From: a bacterium
Lineage (GTDB): Bacteria > Patescibacteriota > Minisyncoccia > Phycocordibacterales > CAIZLB01
DNA length: 39,490 bases
NCBI GenBank assembly: GCA_027490575.1
Contig: JAIXXV010000042.1
Coordinates: forward strand, 1-39,490
Reading direction: 5' to 3'
This document shows positions 26,855 to 35,750 of the stretch, piece after piece (within the stretch, counting starts at the first letter, position 1; every line of letters begins with the position of its first letter). The position numbers and the translations under genes were made by a program. A model generated the notes under the pieces. The model searched no databases. It was given only the letters and a program-made list of their open reading frames with translations, and had not been told where the DNA came from.

Positions 26855-29146
26855 ATGAAACTAAAAACCTATCAAATAAATGCGGTACAAAAACTTTACA
26901 CCAAATCACTTGGTCTCTTAACCAAGAATGGTATTCGAAATGCCGTTTTCAAAGCACCAACAGGATCAGGTAAAACAATAATGATGGCAGAGTTCCTGTC
27001 TCAGATGGCAAAAGCTGAGTTGCCTAATAAATATGTTTACCTTTGGATCTCAAGTAACAACCTGCATAACCAAAGTAAGGAAAAACTAGCAGGATACCTT
27101 ACAGACTCTCGCTACGCTTTTTCTCTTTTGGATGAAGTGACCGATACACAGTTTGAAGAGAATCAGGTTGTGTTTGTAAACTGGGAGAGTCTTACAAAAC
27201 AGGATAAAACAACTGGAGAGTTTATAAACACTCTCATGCAGGATACGGAAACGGACCGAAGTCTTCCAAGTCTTGTTACTGCAAGCAAAGAAGCGGGACT
27301 AGAAATCATCTTGGTAGTTGATGAAAGTCATTACCACTATTGGTCAAAGAAATCACAGGAATTGGTCCAGAGTGTTATCGGACCAAAACTCATCATTGAG
27401 GTTTCTGCTACCCCTGCGATCATCCCAACACCTGAAGAACTCGAAGCTGAAGATGCGGCGTTTATTTCTGTTAAGTTCGAGGATGTAGTTAATGAGGGAA
27501 TGATTAAAACATTTCCGATCATTAACGAGGCAATCTCAAAATATAGCGATTTTCAGAACACTGCCGACGAAGTGATCATAGATGCCTCAATAATCAAGCG
27601 TAAACAGCTCGTAGAGGCTTATAGAGCAGAAGAAACGGAGGTAAATCCGCTACTTCTGATCCAATTGCCGAGCGAATCACAATCTACCAGTGCTTTGGAC
27701 AAATCAAAGCTCGAGGAGGTAGAAACCTTATTGAAAGATAAGTACGGCATTACTGTTGCAAACGGCAAGCTAGCTGTTTGGCTTTCTGAAAGAAAAGATA
27801 ATGTTGAGGGTATTGAGAAGATTGATTCAGAAGTAGAAGTTTTGATATTCAAACAGGCTATTGCTCTTGGTTGGGACTGTCCTCGTGCTCAGATACTCGT
27901 GATGTTCCGTGATATTAAGGTTGAGCAGTTCGAGATCCAAACTATCGGTCGTATCATGCGTATGCCCGAGGCTAAGCATTATGACAATGATGTTCTCAAT
28001 CAAGCATACGTCTATACAAACATTGACCGTGTTTCTGTTGCTCAGGACGGCACAAGTGAAAACTACTTTAAGATTCACAGAGCTATGAGAAGTGATTTAT
28101 ACAAAGACATCAATCTTCCTTCTGTGTACCTACGTCGAATAGACTTTGGTGATCTGACACTTTCCTTCAGAAAACTATTCATTGATGAAGCTAATAAATA
28201 CTTTGGAATAAAGTCTAGCGATTCTACTAAGGTTGCAAAAGGAAAAGCTGATGAAAAACTAGAGCTACTTCCTCAAGAACTCACAAAGACAATTATCTCT
28301 GATGCAATAATTGAGAACCTTGATGAACAAGTTAAGAAAGAAATATTTGGTCTAGGTAAAGCAACTTTCGGCGTATCACCTGATGAGATTAAGCGAAGCT
28401 ACGAGATATTTGCAAAAGCTACCTCTTTACCATATGCACCTGTTCGCTCGCACACAAAAATCCAGCAAGCAATATATGATTGGTTTGATAAGGTCCTAGG
28501 GTACGAAAAAGTAAGTCGTATAGAGATACAGCGAATTGTTGTGTGTTCAGTAAATAATCAAAAGATATTTAAACAAATAATTGAAGCTGCAAAGAATCGA
28601 TTCAAAGAGGTTTCTAAGGAAGAACAACAAGCTAAACAGCAAAAGAAAGAAAAAGTATGGAACGTACCAGAGGTTGATTACTTCGGTGAGAACTATGAAC
28701 TGGTATCTGCTTCAAACTGTGCGACTGTTTTCGCTTTGGATACAACTAAAACACTTTTGAATAAGAAGCGATCGTCTCAAGAATCGAGCTTTGAAAAGTT
28801 ACTAATGGGATCTAAAGATGTAACTTGGTGGTATAAGAATGGCGAAGCAAAAGAAACTTACTTTGCCGTTGCATATACTGACCCGGACACTGGATACAAC
28901 CGATCATTCTATCCAGACTATATCGTTCAGTTTAAGAGCGGCGATATCGGTATTTATGACACTAAGTCTGGAATGACAAGAACAAGTAAAGAAACATCTT
29001 CTAAGTCTGATGCTCTACAAAAGTATGTGTCAAAAAATAAAAAACTTGTAGGTGGAATTGTCTCTGAAAGTTCTGCTGGCTGGTATGTATTCGCTGGTAC
29101 AAAATACAATGCGGACCTTAAAGACTGGGAACGTCTAAAAATATAA
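26855..29146 (+). CDS. res: Type III restriction enzyme Res subunit (SF2 helicase plus C-terminal nuclease-like motif)
   Basis: FKAPTGSGKTIMMAEF, VVDESHYHYWS, IQTIGRIMRMPE; C-terminal YPDYIVQFKSGDIGIYDTKSG. Confidence 0.92.
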   Translation: MKLKTYQINAVQKLYTKSLGLLTKNGIRNAVFKAPTGSGKTIMMAEFLSQMAKAELPNKYVYLWISSNNLHNQSKEKLAGYLTDSRYAFSLLDEVTDTQFEENQVVFVNWESLTKQDKTTGEFINTLMQDTETDRSLPSLVTASKEAGLEIILVVDESHYHYWSKKSQELVQSVIGPKLIIEVSATPAIIPTPEELEAEDAAFISVKFEDVVNEGMIKTFPIINEAISKYSDFQNTADEVIIDASIIKRKQLVEAYRAEETEVNPLLLIQLPSESQSTSALDKSKLEEVETLLKDKYGITVANGKLAVWLSERKDNVEGIEKIDSEVEVLIFKQAIALGWDCPRAQILVMFRDIKVEQFEIQTIGRIMRMPEAKHYDNDVLNQAYVYTNIDRVSVAQDGTSENYFKIHRAMRSDLYKDINLPSVYLRRIDFGDLTLSFRKLFIDEANKYFGIKSSDSTKVAKGKADEKLELLPQELTKTIISDAIIENLDEQVKKEIFGLGKATFGVSPDEIKRSYEIFAKATSLPYAPVRSHTKIQQAIYDWFDKVLGYEKVSRIEIQRIVVCSVNNQKIFKQIIEAAKNRFKEVSKEEQQAKQQKKEKVWNVPEVDYFGENYELVSASNCATVFALDTTKTLLNKKRSSQESSFEKLLMGSKDVTWWYKNGEAKETYFAVAYTDPDTGYNRSFYPDYIVQFKSGDIGIYDTKSGMTRTSKETSSKSDALQKYVSKNKKLVGGIVSESSAGWYVFAGTKYNADLKDWERLKI

Positions 29147-29149
29147 TAT

Positions 29150-30010
29150 ATGAGTAAGGACGCAGCCAAAACTATAGCCGAAGAAATAATTGAACGAAGT
29201 GGAAACTCTTTTCATTCTAAAGTCGTCAAAAAACTAAGAGAATGCGGATGGAATGTTTTGGTCAGTCCTCATTATAGCGACAACTTTACAGACAAGCCTC
29301 GAGAGATAGATATTATTGCTGAGAAAAAGTTTGATGTTAACGGTTTTGTGCATGGGTGGCTTGGAACTTTAAATGTGAGGTTATTCATCGAATGTAAGTA
29401 TATAAATGGAGAAACCGTGTTTTGGTTTGATACTAAAGATCAAGATCGTGCAATCGATAGAATCATGCGTGATACAAGCATGGAACATCCAAGCAAGAAT
29501 GTGATGATTCAAAAACATCACTATTATCAGGACGTGCCTGTGGCAAAACTTTTTTCATCTGATAAAAGTCGGGGTGAAGATAATGAAATAATAAGTAAAG
29601 CTATAAATCAAAACTTAAACGCAACAGTTTACTATCGAAACAGAGGCGACCTTAAGCTTGTGAAAACCCCGCACGGTTACATAGAAAATATTCTTAGCCA
29701 TGTATCTTACCCATTAATAGTGGTAAACACACTTGAAAAGTTCCATTCAACAGATATGGATGGCAGTGGAAAAATATCACCCATAAATGAACCGTTCCAG
29801 CTTGAGGTCAACTACGCTTATACCGATAAGGACAGAAACGCACACAGTGAATATTTTTTAATTGATGTGACATCTTTGGACAAACTTCCAGACTTTTTAG
29901 ATAAAACAATTGAAAAAATGGATGTTCCTGCCATATCAGAGAAACTATCTTGGGACGAAAAAGTGAGTCGTAGAAACAATAGAGCTGATATACAAAACTT
30001 TTACGATTAA
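29150..30010 (+). CDS. PD-(D/E)XK nuclease-like protein
   Basis: GNSFHSKVVKKLRECGWNVLVSPHYSDN...REIDIIAEKK...RLFIECKYI. Confidence 0.65.
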   Translation: MSKDAAKTIAEEIIERSGNSFHSKVVKKLRECGWNVLVSPHYSDNFTDKPREIDIIAEKKFDVNGFVHGWLGTLNVRLFIECKYINGETVFWFDTKDQDRAIDRIMRDTSMEHPSKNVMIQKHHYYQDVPVAKLFSSDKSRGEDNEIISKAINQNLNATVYYRNRGDLKLVKTPHGYIENILSHVSYPLIVVNTLEKFHSTDMDGSGKISPINEPFQLEVNYAYTDKDRNAHSEYFLIDVTSLDKLPDFLDKTIEKMDVPAISEKLSWDEKVSRRNNRADIQNFYD

Positions 30011-30016
30011 AACCAT

Positions 30017-31261
30017 ATGAAAAAGGACGCAAAAAATCAAAAAACAAAAGATGAGGTTGTCGTCAAGATAACCAAGAAAGGTTACGGTCTCAAGCATATG
30101 GGTAGAGATGTTACCTATGAGGGATTTAAAGATACCCTGAAAGAGGTTGAGGGTGTTGGTAAAATGCCAAAGTTCGTTGTCAAAGACGGAAGTTTTGTTG
30201 TCGGTAAAAACATTTTAGACTCACTTCTTTTTGTTTTTGGAAAAGACAAGTTCACACTTAAAATATCCAAGACAGCCAAAGAAAGCTCTGTGGTAAAATC
30301 AAAAGGAATATCAAACATAACTCTCACATTTATCGATCTTAAAAAGCTACAGGACCAGTGTCTTACTGAGACAGCAGACATTAAGAATGATGTTGTGGTT
30401 AAGTTATTCAGTAAACTATTTCCAAAGCATTACAAAGAAACAACCTCATCTTTCTACCGAGCTGGTTCACTAGAGAGATGGATACCCGCTGACGGAAATG
30501 TCGCATTATCGATTGGTGATAAAGAACGAATCAGAAAACTGTATTCAAAAGCTATTGTGGGTGGTTTAAGTACAGCAGGAGGATCATCAGTAGAAATCGC
30601 AAAAGAAAAAGCTGTGTTCCAGCTTTCAACACTCGAGGCTTATGCAGATGCTTTGGAAAAAAGAATAAAGAAGTCTTCAACCTCAACAAAGAAAGATGAG
30701 GCAGATTGGCAGAAATACATTAAAGAACACATAACAAATATCAAAGAAGAGTATATCCAAAAGTTCGAGAAGCTAAATATTGGTGGTATTGATCGTGCAA
30801 GCTTTCCTGATTTTCTGCTTCTAACTCAGGACAATTTTATTGATGTTCTTGAGATTAAAACACCAAATACTCCGTTAGTGTCATACGACTCAAATCATCA
30901 AAACTATTACCTTTCAACAGAGGTTTCGAAAGCGGTAGCTCAGGCAGAAAAATACATTGAGCAAGTAAGTAAGAAGTCGCTAGAGGTCGAAAACTACCTT
31001 ATGAAGACCCTTAAGATGCCTTTGGGTATAGTAAGACCGCAGGGGTTGGTCCTAGTTGGATCAGATGCCAATCTGTCTAAGCAAACTAACCCTGATAAGG
31101 CTCGACAGGACTTTAGACGCTTGAGAGGAGCGTATAAGGATATCAAGATCGTAACTTACTCAGAGCTACTTTCAGGGCTTAGAAACCGCATTGGCGTATT
31201 AAAGAAGCTCACCAAGATTAAAACTCCTCGAGCGAAAGGTAAAGCCAAAATAAAGAAATAA
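30017..31261 (+). CDS. Shedu-like (DUF4263) nuclease-domain protein
   Basis: FPDFLLLTQDNFIDVLEIKTPNTPLVSYDSNHQNYYLSTEVSKAVAQAEKYIEQV ... PQGLVLVGSD. Confidence 0.75.
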   Translation: MKKDAKNQKTKDEVVVKITKKGYGLKHMGRDVTYEGFKDTLKEVEGVGKMPKFVVKDGSFVVGKNILDSLLFVFGKDKFTLKISKTAKESSVVKSKGISNITLTFIDLKKLQDQCLTETADIKNDVVVKLFSKLFPKHYKETTSSFYRAGSLERWIPADGNVALSIGDKERIRKLYSKAIVGGLSTAGGSSVEIAKEKAVFQLSTLEAYADALEKRIKKSSTSTKKDEADWQKYIKEHITNIKEEYIQKFEKLNIGGIDRASFPDFLLLTQDNFIDVLEIKTPNTPLVSYDSNHQNYYLSTEVSKAVAQAEKYIEQVSKKSLEVENYLMKTLKMPLGIVRPQGLVLVGSDANLSKQTNPDKARQDFRRLRGAYKDIKIVTYSELLSGLRNRIGVLKKLTKIKTPRAKGKAKIKK

Positions 31262-31268
31262 TAAAGTT

Positions 31269-31374
31269 TTAGGCAATCTTAGCCAGCAGTTTAGAGCTTT
31301 GTTCCAACATAACACTAGGAAATGGATAGCTTTCAAGCCAGTTTATGGTTCTAAAGTCGTCCTGTAAGGCGAGC
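31269..31374 (-). pseudogene. Displaced C-terminal coding tail of the element's serine recombinase
   Basis: Minus strand from the core: CTC GCC TTA CAG GAC GAC TTT AGA ACC ... = L-ALQDDFRTINWLESYPFPSVMLEQSSKLLAKIA*; in frame with the recombinase across GAGC. Confidence 0.75.
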
Positions 31375-31378
31375 TTGT

Positions 31379-31411
31379 GAAAATAACCATATTTTTAATG
31401 GTTATTTTTTG
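31379..31411 (+). terminator. Hairpin; inferred original tRNA-Asn terminator
   Basis: AAAATAACCATATTTTTAATGGTTATTTTTT. Confidence 0.75.
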
Positions 31412-31451
31412 TTACCATAAATTAAGTTCGAACCTGATATACTTTAAAGCA

Positions 31452-32093
31452 ATGAAAATCAATTTTACTTACAACAGAGAGAAAGACATCTCTTGTCTTC
31501 TGACTTACGGAAAGACCTCGCTCAATTCCCAAACCAAAACAAAGGTATATGAAAAACTGGTAGAGGAGTTTGGAGAAAACCTTACCAAACAAAACACTTC
31601 CATTTTTATAGACAAGTATTTACTGGATAAAAATATTAAAGTGGAAGAATACGTTTTAAGCTACGAAAAAGACTGGCTAACTATTGCAAGTATATTTCAA
31701 AAAAGATGTGAGAGTGTGTTCAAGGTTTCCTTGCCACGTGATGTAACTGCTTACCTTACAGTAAACACGAGATGTCCCTATGATATTGGTGAAAATTATT
31801 TTTTTGTTTCAGTCTCCACAGACTCCATGAGAGGAACGGTAATGCATGAGCTGTTTCATTTTTATACATGGTACAAGTTTGGTGAAAAATGGGAACAAAA
31901 AATAGGAAAGCAGAAATACAATGATATCAAAGAAGCACTTACAGTTTTGTTAAATATTGAGTTTAAGGATTTATTTAAAGACGGAATTTATGACGGTGGC
32001 TATCAACAGCACCAAGAATTGCGGGAAAGGATATTAGACATCTGGCAAGATAGCAAAGACATAGATAAGCTGTGGAGTGAGTTAGTGTTATAA
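31452..32093 (+). CDS. Putative HExxH metallopeptidase-like protein
   Basis: GTVMHELFHFYTWYKFG. Start reassigned to 31452. Confidence 0.65.
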   Translation: MKINFTYNREKDISCLLTYGKTSLNSQTKTKVYEKLVEEFGENLTKQNTSIFIDKYLLDKNIKVEEYVLSYEKDWLTIASIFQKRCESVFKVSLPRDVTAYLTVNTRCPYDIGENYFFVSVSTDSMRGTVMHELFHFYTWYKFGEKWEQKIGKQKYNDIKEALTVLLNIEFKDLFKDGIYDGGYQQHQELRERILDIWQDSKDIDKLWSELVL

Positions 32094-32152
32094 CTTACTT
32101 TTGCATCAACAAGGTTCGAACATCCTCCCACGTTCGGAGCAAATTTGACAGT

Positions 32153-32191
32153 CTGAAAAGAACGTGATATATTTTGTCACGTTCTTTTCAG
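32153..32191. terminator. Hairpin terminator
   Basis: CTGAAAAGAACGTGA-tatattttg-TCACGTTCTTTTCAG. Confidence 0.75.
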
Positions 32192-32252
32192 TAATGGCCA
32201 GTCGGTTTCAGGAGGAACCCAGGTGTGCCAAACAATACACCGAATAAATAAA

Positions 32253-32474
32253 ATGAAACTGGATTTACTTGATTATGTTTGGGTTCAGCTCACTGATGAG
32301 GGCTTAGCTGCTTTCGATGAGCAAGACCGAGCTTATTTGACAGACAAGGAGAAGTGCGATGGGTGGTATCAGTTCACACTTGGTGATCTCATTCGAAGTT
32401 TTGGTTCAGTTACTCATGTTGGTAAAGGAACCCCTTTCAAGGAAAACACTGTTCATTTCGTCCAACCTTTCTAA
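32253..32474 (+). CDS. Small hypothetical protein
   Basis: MKLDLLDYVWVQLTDEGLAAFDEQDRAYL..., followed by a terminator hairpin (~32473-32526). Confidence 0.6.
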   Translation: MKLDLLDYVWVQLTDEGLAAFDEQDRAYLTDKEKCDGWYQFTLGDLIRSFGSVTHVGKGTPFKENTVHFVQPF

Positions 32475-32681
32475 ACTCGCCCGAACCACGGAGTCACCCT
32501 CCAGTTCGCTGGCGGGTTTCTTTTTTATAAACAAGTTTAGTATCTTGTAATTCTTGTATACCACTGAGTGTTAAATGAAAAGAAGTTACTAAACCTGTAA
32601 CCTTAAGAATAATTAAGATTTTTATCAAGTTGTCACTTATATATTGCTAAGAAAAAATATCAGTCGTATAATTTAAGCAAC

Positions 32682-33029
32682 ATGTATATCGTAACAATTT
32701 CACACATTATTAATGTTCTTGTAGCCGGTACAATGGCCACACTTTTGATCATAAATGTGCGTCATATGGCAAAGGTTTTTGGAGAGGTTACTCCTGCTCG
32801 TCAAATTCTATCATCGCTGTATTTGGCCATTGCCACAGCATCTCTGGTTGCATTGATTGCTCCTCAATTTAGTATTTTAATTGCACTGGTACTATTTCCA
32901 ATTCAAATATTTTACAAACTTTCAACCCTCATAACTGTATCTAATAAAAGCAATCCTGTAATTTGGTGGAACCTGGTGATTTCAATAGTGCATGCTGTGT
33001 CACTTTATACTATTTTGTTTTATGTATAG
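32682..33029 (+). CDS. Hypothetical membrane protein
   Basis: 115 aa, several hydrophobic segments. Confidence 0.6.
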   Translation: MYIVTISHIINVLVAGTMATLLIINVRHMAKVFGEVTPARQILSSLYLAIATASLVALIAPQFSILIALVLFPIQIFYKLSTLITVSNKSNPVIWWNLVISIVHAVSLYTILFYV

Positions 33030-33037
33030 TATTCTCC

Positions 33038-33532
33038 TTACACCCGCTTTTTATTGATCTCCGTTTCAGCTTTGCGCGCAAGTTCTAGGAAGATACCAAT
33101 CTGTTCTAAAGAGAGCGATCTTGGTTTGGTATCTTTGATACAGAAAACTCCAACAGCATGACCTGAATCAAAATCAAGTAATGACTGACCTGCGTAAAAT
33201 CTAATGTAAGGGTGTCCTATAACCATTGGATTATTTTTAAAGCGTTCATCTTCCAGCGTATCATTTACGATAAATAAATCCTTGACGACTAATGCATAAG
33301 CGCAAAATGAAATTGCTCTATCAGCTTCTGTTTGATCCAGGCCTGTGCATGATTTGAACCACTCTCTTTTTGAGTCTAATATTGTTATTGTAGAAATAGA
33401 TACGTCGAGGAGTCTTGTGGCTTCTTTTGTTATAGAATCAAAACGTGATTCTGGTTGTGTATCCAATATTGCCATTCTGTGAACTGCTTCTAACCGCTCC
33501 TTCTCATCAGTAGGAATCGGAAATGTATTCAT
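33038..33532 (-). CDS. Stand-alone GAF domain protein
   Basis: ERLEAVHRMAILDTQPESRFDSITKEATRLLDVSISTITILDSKREWFKSCTGL...FCAYALV. Confidence 0.88.
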   Translation of the reverse strand: MNTFPIPTDEKERLEAVHRMAILDTQPESRFDSITKEATRLLDVSISTITILDSKREWFKSCTGLDQTEADRAISFCAYALVVKDLFIVNDTLEDERFKNNPMVIGHPYIRFYAGQSLLDFDSGHAVGVFCIKDTKPRSLSLEQIGIFLELARKAETEINKKRV

Positions 33533-33545
33533 AAATGTTAAGACG

Positions 33546-34007
33546 TTATTTTATAAGTGTTTCAATTCCAACAAACATTTTTATTTCATCATCTGATCCT
33601 AGTACGGGTGTTATATGAAGTTTGACATCGTAGTTCGATCCATCCTTCTTTTTATTTGTTAATGAAACCTCAATTGATTTCTTCTCTACTTTAATTTTAT
33701 TCCACATATCAGAATAGAATTGTTTTGACATTTGACCACCCCATAGTGATGGCTTTTGTCCAAGAATCTCACTGAGTTTGTATCCAGTTATAGACTCTGT
33801 GACAGGGTTGGCATAGATAACAGTCCCATTTGGATCAGTGACAACAACCTGATCATTAAAACCTTTGAATATAGAATTTACGACACCACATCTAACACAC
33901 TTTATCTCATATTCTCCTGTGTAAGTATTTTCACGTGCTAAAAGTCTTTGACACTCTTTGCATCTAAACCCCTCAGCACATTCATTGTTGTTAGTTTGTT
34001 GATCCAC
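33546..34007 (-). CDS. Zinc-ribbon (Com-like) plus PAS domain protein
   Basis: FRCKECQRLLARENTYTGEYEIKCVRCG then DPNGTVIYANPVTESITGYKLSEILGQKPSLWGG. Confidence 0.85.
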   Translation of the reverse strand: MDQQTNNNECAEGFRCKECQRLLARENTYTGEYEIKCVRCGVVNSIFKGFNDQVVVTDPNGTVIYANPVTESITGYKLSEILGQKPSLWGGQMSKQFYSDMWNKIKVEKKSIEVSLTNKKKDGSNYDVKLHITPVLGSDDEIKMFVGIETLIK

Positions 34008-34137
34008 TAGTTGCTTTGTGGACCTCTTGGGTCTCTTATATATAATTATATAACTAAATATTTTCTAGTCTATGTATATATCCACCTTGCACTGCACCGT
34101 GTGCATTTTAAGCATTAAACCTGATATAATCATTTAA

Positions 34138-34793
34138 ATGCAAAAAGAGACGCAAACCGAGACGGAAAACAGAATGGAAAACAAAGTTATAATATTCGAT
34201 TTCGACGGTACTATCGCAGACTCATTGGACACTACTGTGAACATTTACAATAAGTTGGTGGGGGGTATCACCGATCACCAATCACAAAAAATAACCTTGC
34301 GCACATGAGGTCCATGAGTGTTATAGACTGTGTTAGATATATGCACTTTCCACTGATGCGATTGCCATTTGTTATGTCTATGGCAAAAAAGGAATTTAAT
34401 AAAATGATTGCCGGAGTAAAACCTTTCGATGGGATCAGAGAATCACTGGTCAGTTTGAAAGAGAAGGGGTATAAACTTTTTGTACTGAGCTCAAACTCAA
34501 AGGAAAATATAGAAACATTTTTAAAAAACAACGACATGGATGTATTTGAAGAAGTGCACTCAGTAACAAATATATTTGGAAAAGGGAGTCTGATAAAAAA
34601 GCTAGTCACTGTAAATCATTGGGACAAAAATAACGTCATATATGTAGGTGATGAAGTTAGGGATATACATGCAGGACAAAAAGCTGGGGTAAAATCAGTT
34701 GCAGTTACATGGGGATACAATACAGAAGAATTTCTTAAAAAAGAAAATCCAGATGTTGTACTCAGAAATATTTCTGAAATAAGTAGCTTGTAA
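34138..34793 (+). pseudogene. HAD-superfamily (phosphoglycolate phosphatase-like) hydrolase with a -1 frame break at a G6 run
   Basis: MENKVIIFDFDGTIADSLDTTVNIYNKLVGG in one frame; YHRSPITKNNLAHMRSMS...LFVLSSNSKENIETFL...VIYVGDEVRDIHAGQKAGVKSVAVTWGY in another. Confidence 0.8.
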
Positions 34794-34867
34794 GGTTCAA
34801 GAAAAAAAGCATTTAGTAAAGTGGGAAAAAGCAGGCACAACCTAAATACAAACTAACTAAATACAGA

Positions 34868-34897
34868 AAACACCTAGCGCATGGAGCTAGGTGTTTT
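34868..34897 (+). terminator. Intrinsic terminator
   Basis: AACACCTAGC-gcatgga-GCTAGGTGTTTTT. Confidence 0.8.
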
Positions 34898-34962
34898 TCG
34901 GCACTATATCTTAAAGTGTATTGAGTCTATGGCTCTATATACCCCAACTTAGCAGAAACTAT

Positions 34963-35214
34963 TTATATAGTTCTGAAAGTCGATGGCATAGTTATACTTT
35001 CGTTTCCAGATCCATCTCTAACATACACTACATAGTAGTAAGTTGTGTTAGACATAAGTCCACCTATTGTTGTTGTTGAATGATTTGTATTCAAGTCAAT
35101 GTTCATTATTTGATTTGGACCTGAGATATTTACATTACTTGAAGCAGATGCTTCAGTCATTGGTATTGGTGAAGTACTATAGTAAACAAGCGCAGATGCA
35201 GTTTCATTAGTCAT
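34963..35214 (-). pseudogene. Fibronectin type III-like fragment
   Basis: TNETASALVYYSTSPIP...HSTTTIGGLMSNTTYYYVVYVRDGSGNESITMPSTFRTI; no N-terminal context, abuts the divergent 35257 gene. Confidence 0.5.
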
Positions 35215-35256
35215 AAGACTTATTGTAGCTGAGCTGAATTGGTGTACAATACAGTT

Positions 35257-35712
35257 ATGAATTTTAGAGCATTAGACATAGAGCTTATACATTTCTTTAG
35301 ATATATTTCAGAACCTCTGGCTAGATTCGGTCTATTTGTCTGTTTCTTTTGGTTTGGAATCCTGAAAGTGCTGGATTTAAGCCCTGCTTCGCCATTGATT
35401 GAGGATTTGTTTAGCCAGACTATCGGCTTTATGTCTTTCCCGGCCTTCATGATTTTGTTCGGACTTTTCGAAGTTGCAATTGGTGTAATGTTTTTGATCA
35501 AAGGGTGGGAGAGGGAAGTTATACCCCTGCTGTTTATACATATGCTTACTACCTTTATGCCACTTTTCATGGTTCAAGAAGCTACATGGTCTGGTTTCTT
35601 GGTGCCCACACTTGAGGGCCAATACATCATAAAAAACCTCGTGATCATAGCTTCTGCTGTTGCGGTTGCTGCTCATCTTCACCCTGTACCAAAAAGACAC
35701 CGAAACGGCTAA
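35257..35712 (+). CDS. DoxX/DUF417-like membrane protein
   Basis: RFGLFVCFFWFGILKVLDLSPASPLIEDL...FGLFEVAIGVMFL. Start reassigned to 35257. Confidence 0.65.
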   Translation: MNFRALDIELIHFFRYISEPLARFGLFVCFFWFGILKVLDLSPASPLIEDLFSQTIGFMSFPAFMILFGLFEVAIGVMFLIKGWEREVIPLLFIHMLTTFMPLFMVQEATWSGFLVPTLEGQYIIKNLVIIASAVAVAAHLHPVPKRHRNG

Positions 35713-35750
35713 TAGCTAAGAAAATTTGCAGTCCAACCAATTCTTAATTA

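Larger units (their letters stand above)
19587..31374. mobile_element. ~11.8 kb serine-recombinase integrative element with Type III R-M/Shedu-like cargo
   Basis: GAGC at 19587-19590 and 31371-31374. Joining the ends restores the recombinase ORF in frame for 33 more codons and puts a terminator hairpin right after the tRNA. Confidence 0.82.

Noticed and set aside
25213-29146. Type I R-M or BREX assignment for the Mod/Res pair
   Set aside because: No specificity (HsdS) subunit or BREX genes; motif IV-before-I Mod followed by Res fits Type III.
31377-31451. N-terminal extension of the 238-aa ORF
   Set aside because: Encoded by the terminator hairpin and inferred chromosomal spacer; the internal ATG at 31452 is the better start.
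32107-32142. tRNA-3'-end-like AAGGTTCGAACATCCTCCCACGTTCGGAGCA as the distal attachment site
   Set aside because: Only patchy similarity to the tRNA-Asn end and no recombinase ORF restoration; the GAGC site at 31371 explains both the ORF and the terminator.
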